64,000 nucleotides of DNA from contig CAZNWJ010000001.1 of NCBI GenBank assembly GCA_964576925.1, forward strand, positions 62,001 through 126,000, read 5' to 3'. Positions 35,236-43,768 of the stretch are shown piece after piece (the first letter of the stretch is position 1; each line of letters begins with the position of its first letter). The position numbers and the translations under genes were made by a program. The notes under the pieces were generated by a model, which worked only from the letters and a program-made list of their open reading frames with translations, had not been told where the DNA came from and ran no database searches. The DNA is from JADJGC01 sp964576925. GTDB lineage: Bacteria > Zixibacteria > MSB-5A5 > CAIYYT01.

Positions 35236-35844
35236 ATGAAGAAGATCTTGTTAGCCGTTATCGCCATCTCGTTAGTGGTGATGGCCGGCTGCAGCAAGCC
35301 GCCGGAGGCTGAGATGGCCGCTGCCCAAAGCGCGGTCAATGAAGCCAAAGCGGCTGAAGCGGAGCAGTACGTTCCGCAGGCGTTCCGCATGTTGACCGAC
35401 AGCTTGAATGCTGCGATGGCCATGAAGACGGAACAGGATGGCAAGTTTGCACTTTTCCGCAGCTACGGCGAGTCGAAGGCGATGTTTGAACGCGTCACCG
35501 CGATGAAGGCGGATGTCGTCAATCAGGCGAACGCCGAGAAGGAACGCGTCAAGCAGGAAGTCATGGGCATGATGACCGAAGTGAAGGGTTTGCTTGATTC
35601 GACGATGGCTCTGCTGGAAAAGGCCCCGAAGGGCAAGGACAACAAGGCCGAGTTGGAACTGATCATGAATGACCTTACCAACCTTGGCTCGGAATATACC
35701 GTTGCTGAAGGCGACTTCAACGGCGGCAAGTTCCTGGTGGCCCGGACGAAGTTCGAGTCGATCAAGTCGCGTGCGATGAACATTACGACGGAAATCTGCA
35801 AAGCTTACGAGGCCAAGGGCAAAAAATGCCCGATGGGAATGTAA
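35236..35844 (+). CDS. Helical lipoprotein, DUF4398-like
   Basis: 202 residues with a lipoprotein signal (MKKILLAVIAISLVVMAGCS) and an all-helical mature part (AAAQSAVNEAKAAEAEQYVP, KFALFRSYGESKAMFERV, MMTEVKGLLDSTMALLEKAP). The first helical segment resembles the N-terminal region of the L,D-transpeptidase encoded next, suggesting a shared peptidoglycan- or partner-binding module. AGGAAG lies about 9 bases before ATG 35236. It sits behind a leader RNA with an internal terminator. Function unknown; structural envelope lipoprotein is likely given context. Confidence 0.78.
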   Translation: MKKILLAVIAISLVVMAGCSKPPEAEMAAAQSAVNEAKAAEAEQYVPQAFRMLTDSLNAAMAMKTEQDGKFALFRSYGESKAMFERVTAMKADVVNQANAEKERVKQEVMGMMTEVKGLLDSTMALLEKAPKGKDNKAELELIMNDLTNLGSEYTVAEGDFNGGKFLVARTKFESIKSRAMNITTEICKAYEAKGKKCPMGM

Positions 35845-35873
35845 ATCCGCTCAGGATTTGACGAGTATAATAC

Positions 35874-35904
35874 CTGGGGGGAGACGATAATCGCCTCCCC
35901 CCAG
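35874..35904 (+). terminator. Long hairpin between lipoprotein and L,D-transpeptidase genes
   Basis: CTGGGGGGAG pairs with the CTCCCCCCAG arm; the inner ACGATAATCG is itself partly palindromic. There is no U-run. It may be a partial terminator that sets the lipoprotein:transpeptidase ratio. Confidence 0.5.
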
Positions 35905-35947
35905 AAACATTTCAAGACGTTGCATCGTTGATTTGCGGGGATCAACA

Positions 35948-37024
35948 GTGAATCGCTTCAAAAAGACACTTCTCGGATTATCACTACTTTCAGGCTTGGT
36001 ACTTTTCTTCGCCGGCTGTGAAGAACCGCCGACTTTCAGTTTGGAATCAGCGCGACAGGCCTTGCTTTTGGCTGAACAAGCCGGATCTTTACGATACGCA
36101 GAGGCCATCTATCGCGACGCTGAACAATTGATATACAAGGGCTGGATGGAGATCGCTCATCAGAACGGCAGGCTCGGCTTGCTTCGCGACTATGCGGCGG
36201 CCGATTCGATTCTGGCGATGGCGTTGCGGCGGGCACAGGAGGCGCGTCAGAAGGCGGTGGACAGCATTGCGGCGGTAACCATAGCATCGACAAATACATT
36301 GGCTGAATTGCGGCAAGAACTCAATGAATGGAACGATGCGCTCAATGGTTCGCTCAACAATTTTCATGCGCGCGACGAATGGCAGCGCGCCCGACTGAAT
36401 CTCGACATGGCAGAAAAGCTCGCCGCAGCCGGAGAGTATGACGAAGCGCACCTATCGATGCTGAAAGCGCGAGATCTTCTGCGTCTTGTGGGACGGTCAC
36501 TTGAGGAACATCAGGCCGATGAGGCCCGCCAAATCCATGTCTGGCGCCGTTGGGTTAACGAGACCGTTGAGCTCTCCCGGCGCACAGGTGGCTATGCAGT
36601 TGTTGTCGACAAGACTGCTCATAAGACCTACCTGGTCAAGGCCGGCCAAGTGATCCACACGTATGATTCTGAGCTTGGGTACAATTCGGCGCGGCAGAAG
36701 CTGTTTTCGGGAGACGCGGCGACGCCCGAGGGCAAGTACCGCGTGACCAAGGAGAACAATCGTTCCAAGTACTATCGGGCGCTACTTCTTGATTATCCCA
36801 ACAACTCCGACCGTCAACGCTTCGCCGAGAACAAGCGCCGCGGGATTATTTCACCAAGGGCACGCATCGGCGGCTGGATCGAGATCCACGGCGACGGCGG
36901 CAAGAACCGCGACTGGACCGAAGGTTGTGTTGCCCTGACGAACAAAGATATGGATCATATTATGCAGTTCGTTTCGGTCGGTACTCCCGTAACAATTGTG
37001 AGAAAGTCGGATCAGTGGCCATGA
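35948..37024 (+). CDS. L,D-transpeptidase lipoprotein (YkuD) with N-terminal helical domain
   Basis: 358 residues beginning at GTG 35948 after GGGGA. Lipobox FFAGC; residues 25-220 helical (ARQALLLAEQAGSLRYAEAI, GRLGLLRDYAAADSILAMAL), similar to the upstream lipoprotein; then a YkuD catalytic domain with the start GYAVVVDKTAHKTYLVKAGQ and the active-site stretch HGDGGKNRDWTEGCVAL containing catalytic His and Cys. It would form 3-3 peptidoglycan crosslinks or attach proteins to peptidoglycan. The next gene starts within its stop codon (ATGA). Confidence 0.87.
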   Translation: MNRFKKTLLGLSLLSGLVLFFAGCEEPPTFSLESARQALLLAEQAGSLRYAEAIYRDAEQLIYKGWMEIAHQNGRLGLLRDYAAADSILAMALRRAQEARQKAVDSIAAVTIASTNTLAELRQELNEWNDALNGSLNNFHARDEWQRARLNLDMAEKLAAAGEYDEAHLSMLKARDLLRLVGRSLEEHQADEARQIHVWRRWVNETVELSRRTGGYAVVVDKTAHKTYLVKAGQVIHTYDSELGYNSARQKLFSGDAATPEGKYRVTKENNRSKYYRALLLDYPNNSDRQRFAENKRRGIISPRARIGGWIEIHGDGGKNRDWTEGCVALTNKDMDHIMQFVSVGTPVTIVRKSDQWP

Positions 37025-37668
37025 GGAAGTTGATCGTTTTTGTCATACTCCCGGTGTTTTCGATAGTGGCGGTATTGTTGTTTCTGGTCGCCATCAATCG
37101 CGAACAGCCGGAAGTGGTGGCTGCCGGATACTCGATCGACACCTTGCTGACGGAGCTCCCCACCGACCAAGCCAAAGCCGAGAAAGAACTGAAATCTGCG
37201 CGCCGCCAGCTCGAAAAGCTAAAACCCGCTAAGCCGTACATCGTAATCGACACGCACGCGAATCGCATCTACTTGCGCACTGCGGAGCGGGTGATGCTGG
37301 ACGCGCGCTGCTCGACGGGCTCCGGCGACACCTTGACCGACTCGACCAGCACGCGCAAATGGGTTTTCCATACGCCAACAGGCGTTTTCAAGATCAGGAA
37401 TAAGCTCAAAGAGCCTTGGTGGCGTAAGCCGGACTGGGCGTTTATCGAAGAAGGCGAAGCGGTGCCGAAGAACGAGTCGGAGCGATACGATCCCAACGTC
37501 ATGGGAGATTATGCCATGGGATTCGGGGACGGCTTTTTCATTCATGGCACGATCTACGAGCGACTACTGGGCGTGAATGTGACGCACGGCTGCGTCAGAC
37601 TGGGGAGCACCGATCTGGATTCGCTTTACAAGCAGACGCCGATCGGAACGTATGTCTACATATTCTGA
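37021..37668 (+). CDS. Second L,D-transpeptidase (YkuD), membrane-anchored
   Basis: 215 residues: one N-terminal TM (LIVFVILPVFSIVAVLLFLV), a short helical linker, and a YkuD domain starting at KPYIVIDTHANRIYLRTAE with the canonical active site HGTIYERLLGVNVTHGCVRL. All catalytic residues (His, Ser/Thr-HGC, Arg) are present. It overlaps the previous gene by 4 bases and the next gene by 17, so translation is coupled. A role in peptidoglycan crosslinking is expected. Confidence 0.9.
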   Translation: MRKLIVFVILPVFSIVAVLLFLVAINREQPEVVAAGYSIDTLLTELPTDQAKAEKELKSARRQLEKLKPAKPYIVIDTHANRIYLRTAERVMLDARCSTGSGDTLTDSTSTRKWVFHTPTGVFKIRNKLKEPWWRKPDWAFIEEGEAVPKNESERYDPNVMGDYAMGFGDGFFIHGTIYERLLGVNVTHGCVRLGSTDLDSLYKQTPIGTYVYIF

Positions 37669-38362
37669 TTATTGCTCATGGCGGGGGCACCGTTTAGTTC
37701 TACTCTCCGTCATTATATCACTGTCTGCCATCACGATCGTGTCGTGTGGCGGCGGGAAATCCGATGCGCCGGAAGGCAAGTCGGCTACTCAAGTCTGGAA
37801 TCAGGAAACGGCGGTCGAAGAGTACCGGTTGATCCGGGCAGAGATCAAACTCGCCGAGTCCGAGAAACCGTACCTCGTGCTCGACCTTGCTCACCAGAAT
37901 GTGGAATTGCGACTGAAGGGTGTTGTGGTTTGGGAATACCCCCTGGAATTGCTCGGAACCGACAAGGGCGACCTCAAGGATTTTGGCTCGGATTTCCTCG
38001 GCGAGAAGACGCAATTTGTCCGCCCGATCCTGGAGCAGTACCTGTTTGCCTCGCAGGCTCAGACTCCCGATTCGGTACTGGCAATCATCTCGGAGGCGAC
38101 TAACTTTGACAAGGGCTTATTGCAGCGCGACCTGCCATCCCGCTTTCAGCTTCACTGGGCCGGAGGCCTGATTCTCGACGTGCGGACGGATGTTGAAGGC
38201 AAAGAAACTTCATCCTTCAAGAATCGCCTTCGCGACCTGCAACAGACCATTGCGCGACCTTTCGGGCAGGAGATCATAACCTGCAAGATGCCGAAGGACA
38301 ACGCGCTTACACTTTACAGAACCGCCCGACCGGGAGTCCCCACACTGCTGATTCCGGTGTAA
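37652..38362 (+). CDS. Degenerate L,D-transpeptidase-like lipoprotein
   Basis: 236 residues. A lipoprotein signal (LVLLSVIISLSAITIVSC) precedes a sequence that starts like the neighbouring YkuD domain (KPYLVLDLAHQNVELRLKG, compare KPYIVIDTHANRIYLRTAE) but lacks any HGT...HGCVRL active site; the region that should hold it reads HWAGGLILDVRTD. It is thus a catalytically dead paralog or a partner of the active enzymes. It starts inside the preceding gene. ATG 37652 is accepted because the frame has no better alternative. Confidence 0.7.
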   Translation: MSTYSDYCSWRGHRLVLLSVIISLSAITIVSCGGGKSDAPEGKSATQVWNQETAVEEYRLIRAEIKLAESEKPYLVLDLAHQNVELRLKGVVVWEYPLELLGTDKGDLKDFGSDFLGEKTQFVRPILEQYLFASQAQTPDSVLAIISEATNFDKGLLQRDLPSRFQLHWAGGLILDVRTDVEGKETSSFKNRLRDLQQTIARPFGQEIITCKMPKDNALTLYRTARPGVPTLLIPV

Positions 38363-38398
38363 ACCGGTTGCTCCAAGAACTCCCTGATTAATCAGTGT

Positions 38399-38884
38399 AT
38401 GCTGTCACGATCCACCTCATCCGCCAGGCGCGAAGCGCCATTTCTGCTGATCCGGCGAGCGCGTCTATCTGATCTCGATTCGATCGTAAGACTGGAGAAC
38501 CTGAGCTTTGAATTCGATCTTTTTAGCCGCAAGCACTATCACTACCTGCTCACGAAAGCCAATTCGGTTGCGCTGGTAATGGAACGCGGCAATCGCCTGA
38601 TCAGTTCAGCGGTTCTGCTGTTTCGTCGGAACGCCGGAAACGCACATCTCTACACGATAGCGGTACACCCGGCCGCGCGCGGTCGTGGCTACGGTGCGAG
38701 GATGCTGGCAGCCTGTGAGAAGGCAGCCCGACGCCGCGATTGCAGCAGCCTAACACTTGAAGTTCGCGCCGACAATCGTGCCGCCCAAAAACTTTACAAG
38801 AAAAGCGGTTACAGTGTCAGAGAGTGCGTCGAAGCCTACTATGAAGACGGCTGCGACGCTCTGAGACTTGTGAAGTATCTCTAG
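38399..38884 (+). CDS. GNAT-family N-acetyltransferase (RimI-like)
   Basis: 161 residues. Acetyl-CoA binding motif A is seen in AVHPAARGRGYGARMLAACE, and the RimI-like C-terminal part in LEVRADNRAAQKLYKKSGYS. The N-terminal part IRRARLSDLDSIVRLENLSF is typical of the family. RimI-like enzymes acetylate protein N-termini; the target here is unknown. It follows the L,D-transpeptidase group on the same strand by 36 bases; a CTGATTAATCAG palindrome lies between. Confidence 0.88.
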   Translation: MLSRSTSSARREAPFLLIRRARLSDLDSIVRLENLSFEFDLFSRKHYHYLLTKANSVALVMERGNRLISSAVLLFRRNAGNAHLYTIAVHPAARGRGYGARMLAACEKAARRRDCSSLTLEVRADNRAAQKLYKKSGYSVRECVEAYYEDGCDALRLVKYL

Positions 38885-38903
38885 GATGTTCCCCGGCTCA
38901 TCG

Positions 38904-39443
38904 TCAGACTTCAAATTCGAGTTTGCAGAAGTACGAGTGGATTTTTCCATCAGCCTCGCGACTGGAGAAGACAGCATAACCCTTCTTGGCGACAGCATCC
39001 AGTAAAGGCGCCGGCACAAAGGGCGTGATCAATTCAAAAATCTGCCCGGCGGCCAAGGTCTGGAGGTCATTCATTACCCGCCGCAAGGGGTGCTCACCGG
39101 CTGCGAGCATCGGTTCCGCGTCCAGCGTCAGTTTGATGCAGTCTTTTTTGAGCCATTGAGGTGTGCTGTCGACCGAGGATTTCTGTTCGCCCCCCTGCCA
39201 GTTCTCCTCGATGCCCAACTCCTGCCGCAGCGTATTGATCAGAGTCCCGATTTGCACATCGCCAATCTGGGCGACTTGCCGTAGCGTAGCGACTTTTGCC
39301 ACGGTTTTTCTCAATAGCGGGTTGCGCAATTTTGCGTAGGCCGGGGAGAGCTTCATCAGGGGTTCCTCCAGTTTGGGGAATCGGTCCAGAAGCGGGCCGA
39401 TCCGGGTGTCCGGAGTGATAGTCAAAGTCTCATCTGAGTTCAT
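38904..39443 (-). CDS. DUF1858/DUF2249 domain protein
   Basis: 179 residues. The N-terminal 70 residues match DUF1858 (ITPDTRIGPLLDRFPKLEEP) and the C-terminal 75 match DUF2249 (LTLDAEPMLAAGEHPLRRVM, TPFVPAPLLDAVAKKGY). Such proteins accompany hemerythrin-like and denitrification or NO-response genes and are thought to bind metal or small thiols; their chemistry is unproven. AAAGGAA precedes ATG 39443. It is the last gene of the operon running from the polyferredoxin gene. Confidence 0.85.
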   Translation of the reverse strand: MNSDETLTITPDTRIGPLLDRFPKLEEPLMKLSPAYAKLRNPLLRKTVAKVATLRQVAQIGDVQIGTLINTLRQELGIEENWQGGEQKSSVDSTPQWLKKDCIKLTLDAEPMLAAGEHPLRRVMNDLQTLAAGQIFELITPFVPAPLLDAVAKKGYAVFSSREADGKIHSYFCKLEFEV

Positions 39444-39477
39444 CTTGCGTTCCTTTCCCTCTCGGTGTCAAAGCCCA

Positions 39478-40713
39478 CTACTTCGCGTAAGACAGGAGCC
39501 GCTGGTCGCCTTGCAGGGCGCGCTTGTCTGTAAGATCCTGGCTGACTTCGAGCGTACCGAGATACTTGCCCTGTTTGTCCCTCAGGGCGAAGTATTCAAT
39601 GTGAATAAAGCGGCCTTTCAAATTGATCCAAAACGGAGCGCGCGATTCGCGTCCGGACTTGAAGTCTTCGAGAATTCTCTGGACGATATGGACGCTGTGC
39701 GGCGGATGGCATAGCTGCACTTTGCGCCCCAGAATCGCGCGATTACGGTCGAAGATTCTCTCCGTGCCTTGAGTGAAATAGCGCACCGTATCGTCGCTGT
39801 CGACGAAGGTCAGGTCGAAGGGGATCGTGTTCAGGATCGCATTCAGCTCTTCCGGCGTCATGCTGCCGGAAGGCAATTGCACGCGATCGGCAGACTGGCC
39901 GCCGGTCGTCTGTTCGGCAGGAATTCCCGAAGGCTGCCATTCATCTTTGGGATCATAGAGGCAGAAGCCAATCTCAAGGCTCTGGTTGTAAACCTGCCAC
40001 CATTCCTGCTCAGATAGAGTGTCCAGACACATCGGAAAGAGAATCTGTTCTTCTTTGAAGATCATGTCTTCGATGCCATCGGACGCCGGCTTAAAGACTA
40101 ACTCAACAAGAGTCCGCGCTTCATCGACGGACACCTCACCGGCATGTTCGTAAGTCTCAATGGCGACTTTCAGGAGTTCGCGGATTTGGTCGTGTTTGCC
40201 CCACATGACTGTCGGCGGCCCGGTGATCCCGTGCTTCTCAAGAAACGGAAACACGAGGTTCTCCTTGCGCCGATAATGCTTGTCGACATCGGTGAGCTTG
40301 TGCAGGTTTACCCTGATTTCTGCAAAGGCCTCGCGGAGTGTGGTCTCCTCGTCGGTACCATCGATCCTGGCATAGAGTTGCTTCAGCGCGGACAACTCCC
40401 ACTCGATGGCGCGATTCTCATTGATGAAAGTATGGACCGGATGCCCCGGGGGAGCGGTCTTGGCCCCGCTGTGATCGATGTCACCCTTGAGTACGGCGCT
40501 ATGAATGTCACAGAGCTTGAGCACTTCCGTCAGCGGGAGCCCTTCTTCAATCAACTCCTTCTCTACCAGCATGACCTCGTTGTAGGGGACTTGTCCCAGG
40601 ATCCGTTTCAACTGGGTCTTGACCTGTTCCGGCGCTTCACCATTGTGCAATTGCAGGATCAGGTGCTTGAGTAGTTCACGGCGTTTTTCGGCATTGTTAA
40701 TCAGTTCACTCAT
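39478..40713 (-). CDS. DUF438 - hemerythrin (HHE) - PAS domain protein
   Basis: 411 residues with three parts: DUF438 (1-75; LKHLILQLHNGEAPEQVKTQ), a hemerythrin-type four-helix bundle (about 85-255; HPVHTFINENRAIEWELS, HYRRKENLVFPFLEKHG, EEQILFPM) and a PAS domain (about 290-400; LTFVDSDDTVRYFTQGTERI, RKVQLCHPPHSVH). The non-heme diiron site and PAS suggest sensing of oxygen, NO or redox state. GAGGGA precedes ATG 40713. It lies 18 bases downstream of the polyferredoxin gene. Confidence 0.92.
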   Translation of the reverse strand: MSELINNAEKRRELLKHLILQLHNGEAPEQVKTQLKRILGQVPYNEVMLVEKELIEEGLPLTEVLKLCDIHSAVLKGDIDHSGAKTAPPGHPVHTFINENRAIEWELSALKQLYARIDGTDEETTLREAFAEIRVNLHKLTDVDKHYRRKENLVFPFLEKHGITGPPTVMWGKHDQIRELLKVAIETYEHAGEVSVDEARTLVELVFKPASDGIEDMIFKEEQILFPMCLDTLSEQEWWQVYNQSLEIGFCLYDPKDEWQPSGIPAEQTTGGQSADRVQLPSGSMTPEELNAILNTIPFDLTFVDSDDTVRYFTQGTERIFDRNRAILGRKVQLCHPPHSVHIVQRILEDFKSGRESRAPFWINLKGRFIHIEYFALRDKQGKYLGTLEVSQDLTDKRALQGDQRLLSYAK

Positions 40714-40731
40714 ATATTCCCTCGATCTTAT

Positions 40732-41898
40732 TCAGCGTTGTGGTATTGGTCCCGGTTTGGGGGATGCTGATTCATGCATTCGCGACAAGCCATCGGCATC
40801 TGTGGGGTGCCCATAGCCTTCGAGAAGCTGTTGGTGATGAATGTATTCGCTGGTCGTTACCTGGTTCTGCCAGTACCCGGTAATCATCCCCAGGCCCGTG
40901 ATTGCGATGAAGATTCCGACGGTTGCAACGGCAACCCAGCGCTTGGGCACGACTTGCTTTCCTACCACCGTCTTGAGTTCGAGTGTGTCGGCGATCGGGC
41001 AGACATCCACGCAGGACATACACGAAGTGCATTCATCTGACCAGACGGTCCTGACTCTGTCGACCTTGATGAAGGATGGACACTTGACCGCGCATTTGCC
41101 GCAGTCTATGCACGAGATAGTATTGCGCTTGATTTTGACCGGCGACAGAAACGAGGTGATTCCCAGCAGGGCGCCATAGGGGCAAAGATTCCGGCACCAG
41201 AAACCACGAAACAATATTGACAGCAGCACGAGTGCCCCGATGACGATCAGCGCGAACGACGAGATATGGGCGAAGAAATAGTACATTTTTACATCGGCCA
41301 CGATGTTGTAAGGGCTGTCCAGGAAGGCTCGAAGCGCCAGGCGCCCCATGGAAAAAAAGATGGCGTAAACGAAAAACGCGAGCAGGAGATACTTCAGGCT
41401 CCGCAGGGGATAGTCAAGCCAGCGCGGCATGACAAGGCGACGGCGCAGCAGCTTCTGGCCGAGGTCACCGAGGGACTCGGAGATGAGTCCCACCGGACAA
41501 AGCCATGAACAAAACGACTTACCAAATACGATCGACAGCGTGATGATGGCGACCAAAATAACCAGTCCTGCCGGATGAGCCATGTGAATCTCACCGGTCA
41601 GGAAGAGGTAATACAGGCTCATGAGCGAACTGATCGGCAGGAACCCTTCGACGCCGGGAGGCCGGCTGACAAGCGTGGTCGTTCCTCCCGATTCGATGTA
41701 CTTGACAAAGAAGTGGAATTCGATTCCAATCCAAACGCAGAGGAGAGCGAAGGCGATCTGCACGGTCAGCCGCCACTTCTGAAGCGGTTTTTGGCGATTC
41801 TTAACTACCTTTGCCTTTGCTTCAGCCGGCTTCGGCGGCGTTGGCGGCGCGCCGGCGTGACCAAGCCAGGTGATTTCCGTTCTTTCCTGTTCGCTCAT
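40732..41898 (-). CDS. Membrane polyferredoxin (NapH/CcoG-like 4Fe-4S protein)
   Basis: 388 residues with about five TM segments. Two C-X3-C-P membrane motifs (CSWLCPVG, CRNLCPYG) and two ferredoxin-type 4Fe-4S clusters (CIDCGKCAVKCP, CTSCMSCVDVCP) are seen, as in NapH, NosR-like and CcoG proteins that pass electrons across or along the membrane. First gene of an operon with the hemerythrin and DUF2249 genes. An Fnr-like box lies 78 bases before its ATG (41976-41989), so induction under low oxygen or NO is likely. GAGGAAAG precedes the start. Confidence 0.9.
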   Translation of the reverse strand: MSEQERTEITWLGHAGAPPTPPKPAEAKAKVVKNRQKPLQKWRLTVQIAFALLCVWIGIEFHFFVKYIESGGTTTLVSRPPGVEGFLPISSLMSLYYLFLTGEIHMAHPAGLVILVAIITLSIVFGKSFCSWLCPVGLISESLGDLGQKLLRRRLVMPRWLDYPLRSLKYLLLAFFVYAIFFSMGRLALRAFLDSPYNIVADVKMYYFFAHISSFALIVIGALVLLSILFRGFWCRNLCPYGALLGITSFLSPVKIKRNTISCIDCGKCAVKCPSFIKVDRVRTVWSDECTSCMSCVDVCPIADTLELKTVVGKQVVPKRWVAVATVGIFIAITGLGMITGYWQNQVTTSEYIHHQQLLEGYGHPTDADGLSRMHESASPKPGPIPQR

Positions 41899-41975
41899 GG
41901 CGATCTTTCCTCATTCCCGACGAGATGATCATACTCCCGTCGTGGAGAGGATCGGAAAATAGCCTTGATCAGTCC

Positions 41976-41989
41976 TTGATTTAAGTCAA
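41976..41989. promoter_or_regulatory. Fnr/Dnr-type operator
   Basis: TTGATTTAAGTCAA matches the TTGAT-N4-ATCAA consensus in nine of ten positions. It lies between the polyferredoxin gene and the 3' end of the Crp/Fnr-type regulator gene and could serve the polyferredoxin promoter at roughly -41.5. Confidence 0.6.
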
Positions 41990-41993
41990 TCCG

Positions 41994-42671
41994 TCAGGAC
42001 TTTTCGCCGGAGGCAATTTCGTCCAAGCCGGCGCAATTGAGGATTCTGATGCGCTTACCGTCAACCTGGATCAATTCTAAGTCTTTGAGTTTCTTGAGGC
42101 TCCGCGAAAGTGTTTCGCTAATCGTCGCAAGCTCGCTGGCCAGTTCCGCTTTTGTCACGTCAAGGTCAAAAATGTCGGAACCGGCTTTTTGACGCTGTCG
42201 CAGCAGGTAAACGGCGAGACGTGCCGGGACTTCGCGCAGCGAGAGGTCTTCGAGCTTCATGGTAAACTCGCGCAGCCAGCGGGAGAGACTGGAAATAATC
42301 TTGAGGGAGATCGCCGGGTGACGGGTAATCAACTCTATAAAGCGATCCTTTGGAATGAAGGCAACCTGCGAATCATCGACGGCAACAGCATTGGCCGGAA
42401 AAGTCTTTCCGCGAAAGATGGCCGCCTCGGCAAACATCTGCCCCGGAACAATATAGTGAAGGGTGAACTCCTTGCCGTCCGGTGCGGCTTTATAGATACG
42501 CACACGGCCTGAGAGAAGGACGAAGAAGCCAAGGGCGGGATCGCCTTCGAAAAAGAGCATAACGTCGCGATCGATATGCCGAAACTGGACGATGGCGGCA
42601 AGGGACTCGAATTCGGATTGGTCAAGCTCCTGGAATAAGAAAGCGTTGTGAAGGAGACTTCGCTCTGGCAT
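41994..42671 (-). CDS. Crp/Fnr-family transcriptional regulator
   Basis: 225 residues: cyclic-nucleotide-type sensor domain (LFFEGDPALGFFVLLSGRVR, GQMFAEAAIFRGKTFPANAV), the long dimerisation helix, and a winged HTH whose recognition region is ELASELATISETLSRSLKKL. There is no N-terminal cysteine cluster, so it is not an oxygen-sensing 4Fe-4S Fnr; the Ser-Glu-Thr-Arg recognition pattern (SETLSR) matches Fnr/Dnr-type recognition of TTGAT half-sites. Heme or other NO sensing as in Dnr is inferred. A TTGAT-type operator lies right after its gene, upstream of the polyferredoxin operon. Confidence 0.9.
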   Translation of the reverse strand: MPERSLLHNAFLFQELDQSEFESLAAIVQFRHIDRDVMLFFEGDPALGFFVLLSGRVRIYKAAPDGKEFTLHYIVPGQMFAEAAIFRGKTFPANAVAVDDSQVAFIPKDRFIELITRHPAISLKIISSLSRWLREFTMKLEDLSLREVPARLAVYLLRQRQKAGSDIFDLDVTKAELASELATISETLSRSLKKLKDLELIQVDGKRIRILNCAGLDEIASGEKS

Positions 42672-42703
42672 AAATGATGGATAGTCGAAAGTTAGTACTC
42701 ATT

Positions 42704-42717
42704 CAAGTTCAAACTTG
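42704..42717. promoter_or_regulatory. Perfect dyad in crp/iscU-like divergent region
   Basis: CAAGTT-CA-AACTTG, a 14-base perfect palindrome 33 bases upstream of the regulator gene start. Could be an operator for either divergent gene; binding protein unknown. Confidence 0.3.
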
Positions 42718-42829
42718 CGCGACGGCTCGAATCCCCTCTCGCAACTTTTCACAAGGAAATCAGGCCGTTTTTGCTTACATTGCGTCGAGTCTTCTGGCGA
42801 CGATACCGTCAGTCAGAGAGCGGATATGT

Positions 42830-43213
42830 ATGTCGAAGGATCATGCCTCATTCTCGCCGACGATAGTCGATCACTTCCTTCACCCCCGCAACGCCGGAGT
42901 CGTGGAGGACGCGACGATCCGCGTCGAGCTGGTGAACGACATCTGCGGCGACCGCATGTCATTGACACTGTCGATGCATGAGGGAGTGATTAGCGAGGCA
43001 AAGTTTCGTTCATTTGGCTGCGCCGTCGCAATAGCGACGGCCTCGCTTCTGACAGAAGCAATCCGGGGGAGGCGCTTGGCGGACGCCGGGATTCAAGCGG
43101 ACCAAGTTTTTGCGAAGGTTGCCGGCGAAACGTACGGTGAGAAAGAGCACTGCCGATCGCTTGTTGAACGGGCGTGGCGGCAGGCCGTCGAACAGATTGA
43201 GAAGATGAGTTGA
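42830..43213 (+). CDS. IscU/NifU-like iron-sulfur cluster scaffold protein
   Basis: 127 residues. The IscU pattern is clear: PTIVDHFLHPRNAGVVED, then the three ligand cysteines in NDICGDRM, FRSFGCAVAIATASLLTEAI and KEHCRSLVE. It assembles a transient Fe-S cluster for transfer to apo-proteins, fitting the Fe-S-rich neighbourhood. ATG 42830 is chosen for MSKDHASFSP; the upstream extension is not conserved. The gene is divergent from the Crp/Fnr regulator and starts a three-gene unit with the ferritin-like and flavin proteins. Confidence 0.87.
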   Translation: MSKDHASFSPTIVDHFLHPRNAGVVEDATIRVELVNDICGDRMSLTLSMHEGVISEAKFRSFGCAVAIATASLLTEAIRGRRLADAGIQADQVFAKVAGETYGEKEHCRSLVERAWRQAVEQIEKMS

Positions 43214-43234
43214 TTAGCGATAAGGAGTCAGGTT

Positions 43235-43732
43235 GTGACCACGGTAAGCAAAGAGATTGAAGATATCATCAAGATTGGTATCAAGACGGAGATCGAGGGG
43301 CAGTATTTCTACTCGACCTTAGCCCAGCAGATCAAGCATCCGGAGGCGCGCAAGAAGATCGAGCAATTGGCGATGGACGAAGTCAGCCATGAGCGGCGGC
43401 TTCGCGACCTGTACAAGCAATATGTCGGTAAGGAGGTCTCCGAACTCCCCGCAGAAGGCTTGGCGATTTTCAAGAACGCGTTTGGCGACAGACCGCTTGC
43501 CGAAGCGGATAAATTTCGTTTGATTGAACTGGCCATGGAAGCAGAGCGGCTGACTGCCCGTCACTACAAGGCCGGCGAAGCGAAAACCACCGATGCGCGC
43601 ACGCGCGAAGTATTCGCCGAGTTGGTCGCCGAAGAGGACGGTCACTACGATATGCTGGCCGCTGAACGGGAGGCCTTGCGCGGCAACATCAATTGGTTTG
43701 CCTACGAAGGCTCACAAATGCTTGAAGACTGA
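43235..43732 (+). CDS. Rubrerythrin/ferritin-like diiron protein
   Basis: 165 residues, all helical, with the two ferritin-like EX2H-type ligand sets (KTEIEGQYFYSTLA, MDEVSHERRLRDLY, AMEAERLTARHY, VAEEDGHYDMLAAE). It lacks the rubredoxin domain of classical rubrerythrins. Peroxide or oxygen reduction or iron handling is expected. The start is GTG 43235 with TAAGGAG 7 bases upstream. It lies 21 bases after the IscU-like gene and 36 before the flavoprotein. Confidence 0.9.
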   Translation: MTTVSKEIEDIIKIGIKTEIEGQYFYSTLAQQIKHPEARKKIEQLAMDEVSHERRLRDLYKQYVGKEVSELPAEGLAIFKNAFGDRPLAEADKFRLIELAMEAERLTARHYKAGEAKTTDARTREVFAELVAEEDGHYDMLAAEREALRGNINWFAYEGSQMLED

Positions 43733-43768
43733 GGAAGAAAATCCGTCACTTTACTGGAGGAGAACGCT

